From Caldifarciminota bacterium (GTDB lineage Bacteria > Hydrothermota > UBA3072), in NCBI GenBank assembly GCA_016930175.1, contig JAFGHJ010000035.1, forward strand, positions 1-35,619: DNA of 35,619 nt, in the 5' to 3' direction. The notes beneath the pieces were generated by a model. That model ran no database searches. It was not told where the DNA came from and saw nothing but the letters and a program-made list of their open reading frames with translations. A program made the position numbers and the translations under genes. This document shows, in pieces, positions 1 through 7,562 of the stretch. How positions within the stretch are numbered: the first letter of the stretch is position 1; every line of letters begins with the position of its first letter.

Positions 1-990
<990 letters not shown>

Positions 991-1036
991 ATTTTAAATA
1001 ATCTATTATTTGTTCAATTATCAGAGAACAATAAAT

Positions 1037-1063
1037 AAAAAAACCGGCTTTGCCGGTTTTTTT
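1037..1063 (+). terminator. Rho-independent terminator of the rRNA operon
   Basis: The hairpin AACCGGC-TTT-GCCGGTT is extended by an upstream A-run pairing with a downstream T-run of seven. It lies about 46 nt after the 23S 3' end, which leaves no room for a 5S gene. The A and T flanks could let it work in both directions. Confidence 0.9.
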
Positions 1064-1080
1064 GTTTTTATATGAACAAA

Positions 1081-1274
1081 GCACCACAGAGGATACAGAG
1101 ATTTTCTTTGTTTACCCCACCACCCTTTACCGAAAACATAGAGGATACAGAGTCCCATTTCCCAGTTAACCACTGATTAACACTGATTTTTTTATATTCA
1201 TTGTGAATCATCCTTCTTTGCTTTACTGAAGAAAAAACTACAAAAACTTCGTGTCTTGGTGCCTTTGTGGCTAA
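1081..1274. repeat. Degenerate short tandem repeats before ndk
   Basis: The gap between the terminator and ndk holds several decayed arrays. 1083-1104 has CACAGAG/TACAGAG units. 1111-1129 contains the reverse complement of the G-rich box GGGTGGTGGGGT. 1132-1152 has more ATAGAG/ACAGAG units. 1165-1193 has two 10-nt units of type CACTGATTAA. 1247-1274 has 9-nt units of type TTCGTGTCT ending in GTGGCTAA. The same families recur in other gaps of this window. I see no gene here. Confidence 0.75.
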
Positions 1275-1281
1275 CTTAATA

Positions 1282-1309
1282 TTGACTTTTATACCCTGTT
1301 GGATATTTT
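1282..1309 (+). promoter_or_regulatory. Promoter of ndk (leaderless type)
   Basis: TTGACT (1282-1287), 16-nt spacer, TATTTT (1304-1309). The -10 box ends 5 nt before the ATG and there is no Shine-Dalgarno site, so the transcript probably begins at or next to the start codon. Confidence 0.65.
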
Positions 1310-1314
1310 AAAAT

Positions 1315-1716
1315 ATGGAGCAGACGTTACTTTTGATCAAACCCGATGCCATAGAAAGAAACCTTATTGGCAAAGTAATTTCTCGTGTCGAAGAAGCCGG
1401 GCTTAAGATATTAGACATGAAAATGGTTTTATTTACCAGAAAAATGACAGAGCATTTTTACGGCGAACACAAGGGGAAAGAATTTTATAATAGACTTATT
1501 GAATATATGGCGGATAAAAAGGTTGTTGCGTTAAAATTAGAAGGGGAAAACGCAGTAAAGACGCTCAGGGATTTGGTTGGAGCGACGGATCCAAAAAAGG
1601 CAGAAAAAAATACCATCCGTGCGGATTTTGGAGTCGGAACACCTCAAAATAGCGTACACGCATCCGACTCGTTTAAATCCGCGATAAGGGAAATAAAATT
1701 TTTCTTTGGGGACTGA
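1315..1716 (+). CDS. ndk: Nucleoside diphosphate kinase
   Basis: Cytosolic enzyme that transfers the gamma-phosphate of ATP to nucleoside diphosphates through a phosphohistidine. The protein has 133 residues, slightly shorter than the usual 140-150. Family landmarks are the N-terminal LLLIKPDAIERN (Lys9) and the active-site block NSVHASDS with catalytic His115. The Kpn-loop and GAT region (LVGATDPKKA) is recognisable, and the end of the protein is short. The ATG at 1315 is the only reasonable start; it lies 5 nt after a -10 box and has no SD, so the mRNA is probably leaderless. It appears to be monocistronic, isolated by repeat-filled gaps on both sides. Family assignment is secure from the motif. 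Confidence 0.97.
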   Translation: MEQTLLLIKPDAIERNLIGKVISRVEEAGLKILDMKMVLFTRKMTEHFYGEHKGKEFYNRLIEYMADKKVVALKLEGENAVKTLRDLVGATDPKKAEKNTIRADFGVGTPQNSVHASDSFKSAIREIKFFFGD

Positions 1717-1749
1717 ATAGCCTCAAAATCCCCTTTCCAATAGGACCAC

Positions 1750-1984
1750 AAAATTCAAAAATAAAATCTCAAAATGTAAAATTACAAATCAAAGTTCAAA
1801 AAAGAAAGAAATTACCACAGAGTACACAGAGGAATAATTGTGTTAAAAAAGAAAAAATCACTGAGAACACAGGCATACTAAGCTATCCGCTAAGAGCCGC
1901 CCGCTTTCCGCTAAAATATTTAGAAAAAGGGTGGAGGGTTTATAGCTGTTAGCCGTAAGCGGTAAGCCGAGAGCCCATTCTGAC
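1750..1984. repeat. Repeat-filled spacer between ndk and rsmD
   Basis: Three repeat types sit side by side. 1750-1805 is eight A-rich heptads of form AAANNNN (for example AAAATTC, AAAATGT). 1813-1836 is a CACAGAG-type array. 1880-1984 is a paired element: C-rich heptads such as CTATCCG and CTTTCCG, then an AT-rich core (AAAATATTTAG) and a G-rich box, then heptads of opposite sense such as AGCGGTA and AGCCGAG. The paired element has a second copy at 13614-13723. No gene is visible. Confidence 0.75.
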
Positions 1985-2002
1985 CCAATATCTAACAATG
2001 GC

Positions 2003-2030
2003 TTGCAAATAGGAGAAACATTTCTATATT
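2003..2030 (+). promoter_or_regulatory. Promoter of the rsmD-coaD-obg unit
   Basis: TTGCAA (2003-2008), 16-nt spacer, TATATT (2025-2030). An AGGAG Shine-Dalgarno site follows at 2043-2047, eight bases (AAAAAAAA-type spacer) before the ATG at 2055, so this unit has a short conventional leader. Confidence 0.6.
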
Positions 2031-2054
2031 ATTAATAAAATCAGGAGAAAAAAA

Positions 2055-2564
2055 ATGAATATAATAGGGGGAGTTGCAAAAGGACATAAAATCTACGCTC
2101 CCGATAATATAAGACCCACCAGGGGAAAAGTAAGGGAAGCGCTTTTTTCAATTATTGATGTTAACGATAAAACCTTTCTGGATCTCTTTGCCGGCTCGGG
2201 AGCAGTAGGTGTTGAAGCCTTATCCAGAGGAGCAGCAAAGGTGGTCTTTGTAGAACGGTCAAGGAAAGCGGCAAACTATATAAAGAGAAATTTGGAGAAA
2301 ACCAAGCTTGAGGGGGAAATTATAAATAAATCTGTTTCTGCGACATTAGATAAAATCGAAGATACCTTTGATTTTATTTTTATAGATCCTCCATATAAGA
2401 CGGAATTAATTATGAAAACTTTAAAAAAAATTGATGTTGTTTTAAAAAGCGGCTCGACGATTATCGTTGAGCGCCCGTCAGATGAGGAGTTCGAATATGA
2501 TGGATTTAAAATCTTTAAGAGTAAAGTATATGGAGATACTTCTCTTACTTTCTTAAAAAGATGA
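2055..2564 (+). CDS. rsmD: 16S rRNA (guanine966-N2)-methyltransferase RsmD
   Basis: Methylates G966 of 16S rRNA on the assembling small subunit using S-adenosylmethionine. The 169-residue length is typical. The N-terminus has the family's GG..KG (NIIGGVAKGHKI) and RPT...REALF blocks. The SAM-binding motif is DLFAGSGAVGVEALSRGA (about 43-60), and the catalytic motif IV is DPPY (about 112-115), diagnostic of N2-guanine RNA methyltransferases. A good SD precedes the ATG. The stop codon overlaps the coaD start as ATGA, so the two are translationally coupled. The rsmD-coaD pair is a widespread bacterial arrangement, which supports both calls. Confidence 0.96.
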   Translation: MNIIGGVAKGHKIYAPDNIRPTRGKVREALFSIIDVNDKTFLDLFAGSGAVGVEALSRGAAKVVFVERSRKAANYIKRNLEKTKLEGEIINKSVSATLDKIEDTFDFIFIDPPYKTELIMKTLKKIDVVLKSGSTIIVERPSDEEFEYDGFKIFKSKVYGDTSLTFLKR

Positions 2565-3064
2565 AAAACGCAATATATCCCGGGACATTCGACCCAATCA
2601 CAAACGGTCATATAGATATAGTTAAAAGAGCGCTCAGAATCTTTGACCATCTGACCATAGTTGTAGCGCAGCATTATTCGAAAGACTTACTGTTTTCCGC
2701 AGAAGAAAGAAAAGAATTATGCGAACTAGCAACAAAAAATATGCCTAACGTTGAAGTTCAAATCTGGGAAGGTCTTTTAGCGGAATATGTTAAGGAGAAG
2801 AATGCAGACGCGATTGTTAGAGGAATGAGAGCTCTTTCTGATTTTGAGTACGAATTTCAATGGGGAATGATGAACAGAAAACTTTCTATGGATGTTGAGA
2901 TAATATATTTATTTCCGGATGAAAAATATATATTTCTTTCGTCGAGTGCAGTAAAAGAAATAGCGCTTCATGATGGAGACATATCAGAGTTTGTACCGGA
3001 AGAAATCGGTAAAAAATTAAAAGAACGTTTGGCAAAGAGCCATACCCGGGAGCAATTAAAATAA
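2561..3064 (+). CDS. coaD: Phosphopantetheine adenylyltransferase
   Basis: Catalyses the fourth step of coenzyme A synthesis: 4'-phosphopantetheine + ATP to dephospho-CoA + PPi. At 167 residues it is of typical length. Motifs are YPGTFDPITNGH at 6-17 (the T/HxGH nucleotidyltransferase signature, His17), the substrate-binding block VRGMRALSDFEYEFQ (about 87-101) and the C-terminal SSSAVKEIA loop. The start overlaps the rsmD stop (ATGA). The stop TAA overlaps the proposed AUA start of the next gene by two bases. A type III pantothenate kinase for the first CoA step lies 2.4 kb downstream (5426). Confidence 0.97.
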   Translation: MKNAIYPGTFDPITNGHIDIVKRALRIFDHLTIVVAQHYSKDLLFSAEERKELCELATKNMPNVEVQIWEGLLAEYVKEKNADAIVRGMRALSDFEYEFQWGMMNRKLSMDVEIIYLFPDEKYIFLSSSAVKEIALHDGDISEFVPEEIGKKLKERLAKSHTREQLK

Positions 3065-3996
3065 GTTCATACAAAATATCAATAGAAGTAAAAGGCGGAA
3101 GAGGTGGAGATGGGTTGGTGAGTTTTAGCCACTTGCCGAAACAGCCCAGGGGCGGACCGGATGGAGGAGACGGCGGTAGAGGGGGCGACGTATATTTCCA
3201 GGCTTCAGAAGAATATCAATCTCTGGGGCATCTACAGAAAGATGCTTTTTTAAAAGCGGAAGACGGAGCTCCGGGAGGAAAGAATAAAAGGCACGGGAAA
3301 AACGGTAAGGAATTGACGATATATGTTCCAGCTGGAACTTCAATTTGCGAAAAAGACAAGAAAGAGCCCCTGGCTGATTTGATATCGGATGGGGAAAAAA
3401 TCAAAGTCACAGAGGGAGGAGCGGGAGGAAAAGGTAATATAAATTTTGCAACTTCCACCAACCAGGCTCCTAGAATTGCGACAAAGGGAAAGGGAGGAAC
3501 TGTTAAAACTCTTGAATTGACATTCAGCCCTAAAGCAGATATTGCTGTAATAGGACCTGCTAATTCCGGGAAATCCTCCTTGATAGCCTGTGTTACAGGA
3601 AACTCGCCCATAATAGCTAGCTATCCTTTTTCTACGAAAAAACCCAGTTTATGGACATATATACATAATTTCTCAAGATATGTTTTTCTGGACACTCCAC
3701 CTTTAATACCGGAAGCAGCTGCAGATATTAAGATACTCTTGAGGAGAGCGCAAATTCTATTAATTGTTCTTGACAGTACACAGCTTTCTGAGATAGATAA
3801 AATAGAGCTAATAATCAAAGAATTTGTGGATTATTTCGAAATATACCCCAAGAGAAAGATTGCATATGTGTTGACAAAAATAGATAAACCTAAAGCAAAC
3901 AAAAAATTTGTTACTTCGTATTCGATTTTCCCCGTTTCATTTAAAAGCGAAGAAGGAATTGAACAACTGAAAGAGTTCCTCTTTGGAAAAGATTAG
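3061..3996 (+). CDS. obg: Divergent Obg-family GTPase (no C-terminal OCT domain), probable AUA start
   Basis: Obg proteins are ribosome-associated GTPases acting late in 50S assembly. The glycine-rich Obg fold fills about residues 1-158 (GGRGGDGLVSF, GGPDGGDGGRGGDV, GGAGGKGNINF), followed by a G domain. G1 is GPANSGKSS (165-173), switch I STKKPS, G3 is DTPP (from Asp211) and G4 is TKID (272-275). There is no ATG/GTG/TTG in frame before TTG at 3115, which would delete the first 18 conserved residues. Reading from ATA at 3061 gives 22 residues up to ...LVSF, exactly as in B. subtilis Obg, with GGGAG at 3048-3052 eight bases upstream. ATA overlaps the coaD stop as ATAA, where sister junctions are ATGA. 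G3 lacks its glycine and the region after it is short, so GTPase activity may be altered. Confidence 0.85.
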   Translation: MSSYKISIEVKGGRGGDGLVSFSHLPKQPRGGPDGGDGGRGGDVYFQASEEYQSLGHLQKDAFLKAEDGAPGGKNKRHGKNGKELTIYVPAGTSICEKDKKEPLADLISDGEKIKVTEGGAGGKGNINFATSTNQAPRIATKGKGGTVKTLELTFSPKADIAVIGPANSGKSSLIACVTGNSPIIASYPFSTKKPSLWTYIHNFSRYVFLDTPPLIPEAAADIKILLRRAQILLIVLDSTQLSEIDKIELIIKEFVDYFEIYPKRKIAYVLTKIDKPKANKKFVTSYSIFPVSFKSEEGIEQLKEFLFGKD

Positions 3997-4009
3997 CAAA
4001 GATAATAGG

Positions 4010-4312
4010 ACGCAGATGAACGCAGATTTACAGGATTTATTATTGTTGTTTAAGACTTTTCCACATCCCAATTTATTGATTCAAAAAGAGTGCAAAGATC
4101 ACAAAGTTTATTTTGTGTTCTTTTATCCGTGTTCATCCGTGGCTAATCTCTTAATGATGTAGGATTGGGTAAAACGCATAAAAATCTTGTGATAATCTTG
4201 TGTAATCTCGTGATTAAAATTTGGAGGCATGAGCTGGGTTTAAATAAACAAAACTAAAAATTTTGTTTTTTATCTGAGTAAATCTGCGTTCATCTGCGTC
4301 CCTGCGGTAATT
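4010..4312. repeat. Short tandem repeat arrays between obg and dprA
   Basis: A gap of about 355 nt with no gene. 4010-4038 has 10-nt units ACGCAGATGA/ACGCAGATTT. 4122-4148 has ATCCGTGTTC/ATCCGTGGCT ending in AATC. 4181-4218 has three ATCTTGTG-type units of 10-11 nt. 4272-4312 has ATCTGCGTTC/ATCTGCGTCC ending in GCGGTAA. The first array is the reverse complement of the last type. All belong to the same 9-10-nt-period family seen elsewhere in the window. Confidence 0.75.
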
Positions 4313-4317
4313 TCTCA

Positions 4318-4346
4318 TTGCGAAATTCACTTTATCTTACTATAAT
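4318..4346 (+). promoter_or_regulatory. Promoter of dprA operon (leaderless type)
   Basis: TTGCGA (4318-4323), 17-nt spacer, perfect TATAAT (4341-4346), then six bases to the ATG at 4353. There is no SD. The expected transcription start coincides with the start codon. Confidence 0.7.
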
Positions 4347-4352
4347 TCGCAT

Positions 4353-5429
4353 ATGATAAAAGAAACAAATCTCCTGAAATTGTCTAATGTGAAAATGAAA
4401 TCGACTAGGCTACGTAAAATTATCGTAGAAAACAAAGAAATATTGGATAAAAGAGATTGCATAGAAATATTGATCGAGAAAAAAGAGATAAAAAAAGAGG
4501 AGGTCGAAAAATCTAATATCGATTCCCGTCTTGAAAAACAAATTCGTATCCTTAAACAAGAAAGTGTTAGTATTCTTACAGTGTTAGACGAAGAATACCC
4601 CGGAAATTTAATCGATTTAGAAGATTCGCCGCCTATCCTGTATTGCAGAGGCAAAGTACTCCCGAAAGATTCAAATTCCGTTTCAATAGTTGGAACAAGA
4701 AGAGCGACAGAATACGGTAAAACTATAGCAAGAACACTCGGCAAGAAACTTTCCGGACTTGGAATTACCGTAATAAGCGGTATGGCTATGGGTATCGATA
4801 CTCAGGCTCACATTGGCGCACTCGAAGGGAACGGAAGAACATTAGCTATAATGGGAACAGGCATTGATTTGATATATCCCGCTTCAAACAGGAATCTTGC
4901 GCAGAAGATAGTCGAGCACGGAGCTTTATTGACGGAACTCCCTCCTCTTTCTCGTGCACTTCCATATCATTTCCCGGCGAGGAACAGAATCATAAGTGGT
5001 CTTTCCAAAGCAGTTATAGCGGTAGAAGCCGCAGAAAGAAGCGGAGTTTTTTCGACTGTTAGGTGGGCTCTTGAATACGGAAGAGATGTTTACGCTCTGC
5101 CCGGAGATATCAATAGAAAGGTTTCGGAAGGTACTAATAAACTTATAAAAAACGGCGCAATACCTTTGACAAGCTACAAAGATATTTTGGAAAATACCGG
5201 ACTTGAGATAAAAGAAGTAAAAGAAAAAGATATTAAAAAGATCCCCGACTTGAGCGAACAGGAAGAGATAGTATACAAGGTTCTTGAGGTAGAACCCAAA
5301 AGCACGGATGTTTTGGTAAGCGAAACAGGATTGAACCCTAAAGTAATTATGACCACAATGGCACTGCTCGAATTAAAAGGTCTTTCAAGAGAAATCTCAG
5401 GGAAAAGATTTATTAGAGAGGAATTATGA
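4353..5429 (+). CDS. dprA: DNA-processing protein DprA (Smf)
   Basis: DprA protects incoming single-stranded DNA and loads RecA during natural transformation; it is also found in bacteria not known to be competent. The protein has 358 residues. The N-terminal 65 or so residues are lysine/glutamate-rich and poorly conserved. The Rossmann-like core runs from about 105 to 305, with SIVGTRRATEYG, SGMAMGIDTQAH, GTGIDLIYPASN, FPARNRIISGLS and SGVFSTVRWALEYGRDVYALPGD signatures. The C-terminal 60 residues fit the DML1/winged-helix-like domain of longer DprA proteins. Its TGA overlaps the coaX ATG. Two PilT-type retraction ATPases about 4 kb away would fit DNA uptake by type IV pili, but that link is inference. 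Confidence 0.95.
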   Translation: MIKETNLLKLSNVKMKSTRLRKIIVENKEILDKRDCIEILIEKKEIKKEEVEKSNIDSRLEKQIRILKQESVSILTVLDEEYPGNLIDLEDSPPILYCRGKVLPKDSNSVSIVGTRRATEYGKTIARTLGKKLSGLGITVISGMAMGIDTQAHIGALEGNGRTLAIMGTGIDLIYPASNRNLAQKIVEHGALLTELPPLSRALPYHFPARNRIISGLSKAVIAVEAAERSGVFSTVRWALEYGRDVYALPGDINRKVSEGTNKLIKNGAIPLTSYKDILENTGLEIKEVKEKDIKKIPDLSEQEEIVYKVLEVEPKSTDVLVSETGLNPKVIMTTMALLELKGLSREISGKRFIREEL

Positions 5430-6115
5430 TTGGAATAATAGATATCGGAAATACAAATTATCACTGCGGAATTTTTGAAAACAATTCCCTGAAAAGAAAA
5501 AAAAGCACCGATAAAACCTCTGAAGTGAGGAAATTTTTCTCCAAGGCTGAGAAAATTCTCTGTATATCGGTTGTCCCCGAAAAGAAGAAAATAGTAGAAG
5601 AAATTCTCGACTCTAAAATAATTTCTTTCCCCTCAAAACTCATTCAACTGGACTACGAATCGAAACCAGGTGAGGATAGGTTGGCTAACGGGCTCGGCGC
5701 AAAGGCAAATATAGGACTGCCTGCTGTTGTCGTGGACTGCGGAAGCACTATTACAATTGACTCGTATAGCGAACCGAGCGAATCGGGTTTTCTTGTAAAA
5801 TTCGAGGGTGGTGCAATACTTACCGGGTTGATTCAGTATTTTTCTTCTGTTACAAATGCGGGGGTACTTCTACCAGGTGTCGAACCCGGTTTTTTGGATA
5901 AGTTGGGAAAGAATACCGAAGATTGTATTAAACTGGGTGCATATGGAAGCCTTGTAGGAGGGATAAAGGAAATTTTGGAAGTATTAGATTATAAAAATAG
6001 AAATTTAATATTTACAGGCGGGGACGGTAAAATTTTCTCCGAGTATTTTAAAGCACCGTATGACGCAGAGCTCACTCTTAAAGGAGGATTTATTGCCTAC
6101 AACGAAAACTCCTGA
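5426..6115 (+). CDS. coaX: Type III pantothenate kinase
   Basis: Phosphorylates pantothenate in the first committed step of CoA synthesis; the type III enzyme belongs to the ASKHA fold and needs a monovalent cation. The protein has 229 residues, slightly shorter than the usual 250-260. Visible motifs are DIGNTN at 6-11 (phosphate-binding loop with the essential Asp), PGEDRLAN (the GxDR motif), VVDCGSTITID (canonically DxGTAxTxD) and GGAILTGL. The final GGF block is intact (LKGGFIAYN). ATG overlaps the dprA stop as ATGA. The 3' end contains the SD and first codons of tsaE. Confidence 0.94.
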   Translation: MIGIIDIGNTNYHCGIFENNSLKRKKSTDKTSEVRKFFSKAEKILCISVVPEKKKIVEEILDSKIISFPSKLIQLDYESKPGEDRLANGLGAKANIGLPAVVVDCGSTITIDSYSEPSESGFLVKFEGGAILTGLIQYFSSVTNAGVLLPGVEPGFLDKLGKNTEDCIKLGAYGSLVGGIKEILEVLDYKNRNLIFTGGDGKIFSEYFKAPYDAELTLKGGFIAYNENS

Positions 6116-6503
6116 AGAGACAATGTTCTTGGCTGAAAGCCTTGTTAGAAGCATAAATTCGCCAGTATGTATCGCCCTATTTGGCGAGCTGGGCGCGGGA
6201 AAAACTGTTTTCGTTAAAGGTCTGGCTAAAGGACTTGGAATAGAAGATGTTATAAAAAGCCCTACTTTTGTCCTTATGCGCTCTTATTCCGGGCGAATGA
6301 AGTTGCGGCATATCGATCTTTACAGGATAAAAAAAGAAGAAGAGTTTCTTCCTTTTGAGGAAGCATTAATGGATGAAGGAATCACAGCGATAGAATGGGC
6401 GGAAAGGGCAGGGGAACTTCTCCCCGAAAAAAGAATAGATGTCATATTTAAAATTTTACATGAAAACAATAGAGAAATTATAATAAATGATTATAGGAAT
6501 TGA
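6093..6503 (+). CDS. tsaE: tRNA threonylcarbamoyladenosine synthesis ATPase TsaE
   Basis: ATPase of the TsaBDE complex that makes t6A37 in ANN-decoding tRNAs. The chosen TTG start gives 136 residues. It lies 5 nt after a strong AAGGAGG (6081-6087) inside the end of coaX, a 23-nt overlap. An ATG at 6060 would put the start before the SD and is less likely. The Walker A motif is GELGAGKT, followed by KGLAKGLGIEDVIKSPTFVLM and the HIDLYRI block typical of the family; the E.W (IEWAER) segment is also present. The next gene, tsaB-rimI, starts 17 nt before the stop, so the products are probably made in balance. Confidence 0.95.
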   Translation: MPTTKTPEETMFLAESLVRSINSPVCIALFGELGAGKTVFVKGLAKGLGIEDVIKSPTFVLMRSYSGRMKLRHIDLYRIKKEEEFLPFEEALMDEGITAIEWAERAGELLPEKRIDVIFKILHENNREIIINDYRN

Positions 6504-7554
6504 CTGCAGCAGCAAAGAGGGTGGTCTTGCCACGGATGAAAAGACTTTTTATCCTCTGGCGTGGGTTGAAGATATTGCCGCTAAAATAGACGAACTGGGT
6601 ATAGATAGTAAAGATATTGAAAAAATATTGATTACTTACGGACCCGGATCCTTTACCTCTCTGCGCGTGGGTCTTGTTACGGCACAAGGGCTGGCTCTCC
6701 CGAGAAATATACCGATTCTTGCGTATTCAACTTTTCTCGCAATGGTTGAAGATGCTCCTGAAGGCAATTTGATTCCTTTAATACCTGCGAGAAGCAATGT
6801 TGTATACGCAGGTCATTATAAGAAAGCAGAAGGTAGCTTGGAAGAAATTTTTAGAGATAAAATTTTTAGGATTGAAGATTTAATATTTTATGTCGAAACC
6901 AATCTAAAAAACGCAAATCCGATTATATTAGGCAGCGGAGGAGAAAAAAACAGGGAGTCTTTAGAAAAAAGAGGTTTCTCTGTTTTCGCTAAATCCTCGA
7001 ATCCTATGGCATGCAACTTGTTTTCTCTCTATAGAAATAGCTGCCAGTGTATTACAAACCCGGTTGCTCCTTTATATATTTCCAGTTCGGCCGCAATCAG
7101 GAAAAGAAACGAGGTTGAAATCGAAATCAGGGAAATGACAGAAGAAGATATTAAGTACATTTTAGAAATAGAACAAGATGTTTTTCCAGCTCCCTGGCCT
7201 TATGAGGTATTTTATACTCACTATCTTTCCGACTACTGCATAACAGTGGTAGCGGAGCTGTCCGGTAATGTTGTGGGATATTTAGTCGGATGCCAGGAAG
7301 ACAGCAAATTTCACTTGAGAAACATAGCTGTTTCTCGCGTGCATTGGAGAAAAGGTTTTGGTACAAAACTTTTGTCTTTTATTCTTGAGGAACTTAAAGA
7401 AAACCCGGGGATTCATTCCTGTTACCTTGAACATCGCATTAGCAACGAAGGAGCCTTTGAACTCTATAAGTCTTCAGGGTTCACTTTCGAAGGTATAAGA
7501 AAAGATTACTACAAAAAAGGCGAAGATGCGGTGATTATGGGGATTAAATGTTAG
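6487..7554 (+). CDS. tsaB: TsaB-RimI fusion: t6A complex subunit plus ribosomal-protein alanine N-acetyltransferase
   Basis: Residues 1 to about 205 are TsaB, the non-catalytic partner of TsaD: IIGIDCSS at the N-terminus and GPGSFTSLRVG near 52-62 (usually GPGSFTGLR). Residues from about 212 are a GNAT domain with IREMTEEDI, the RimI hallmark FPAPWPYEVF, LRNIAVSRVHWRKGFGTKLL (acetyl-CoA-binding RxxGxG) and a C-terminal LYKSSGF..EGIRKDYY block. Separate tsaB and rimI genes are neighbours in many bacteria, and bifunctional fusions are known, so this is an ordinary but real fusion. The total of 355 residues equals two full domains. The ATG overlaps tsaE. The gene ends 8 nt from the convergent Omp85 gene. 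Confidence 0.94.
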   Translation: MIIGIDCSSKEGGLATDEKTFYPLAWVEDIAAKIDELGIDSKDIEKILITYGPGSFTSLRVGLVTAQGLALPRNIPILAYSTFLAMVEDAPEGNLIPLIPARSNVVYAGHYKKAEGSLEEIFRDKIFRIEDLIFYVETNLKNANPIILGSGGEKNRESLEKRGFSVFAKSSNPMACNLFSLYRNSCQCITNPVAPLYISSSAAIRKRNEVEIEIREMTEEDIKYILEIEQDVFPAPWPYEVFYTHYLSDYCITVVAELSGNVVGYLVGCQEDSKFHLRNIAVSRVHWRKGFGTKLLSFILEELKENPGIHSCYLEHRISNEGAFELYKSSGFTFEGIRKDYYKKGEDAVIMGIKC

Positions 7555-7562
7555 CGGCAGTT

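Noticed and set aside
1887-1975. Small RNA gene suggested by the inverted CCG/CGG arms
   Set aside because: No promoter or terminator pairs with it, and a second copy lies at 13614, so a dispersed repeat explains it better.
3115-3996. TTG at 3115 as the start of obg
   Set aside because: It would remove 18 residues that align with the Obg fold, and has no SD at a proper distance; AUA at 3061 fits both.
6060-6092. ATG at 6060 as the start of tsaE
   Set aside because: The strong SD AAGGAGG lies downstream of it and 5 nt before TTG 6093; the extra residues have no family match.
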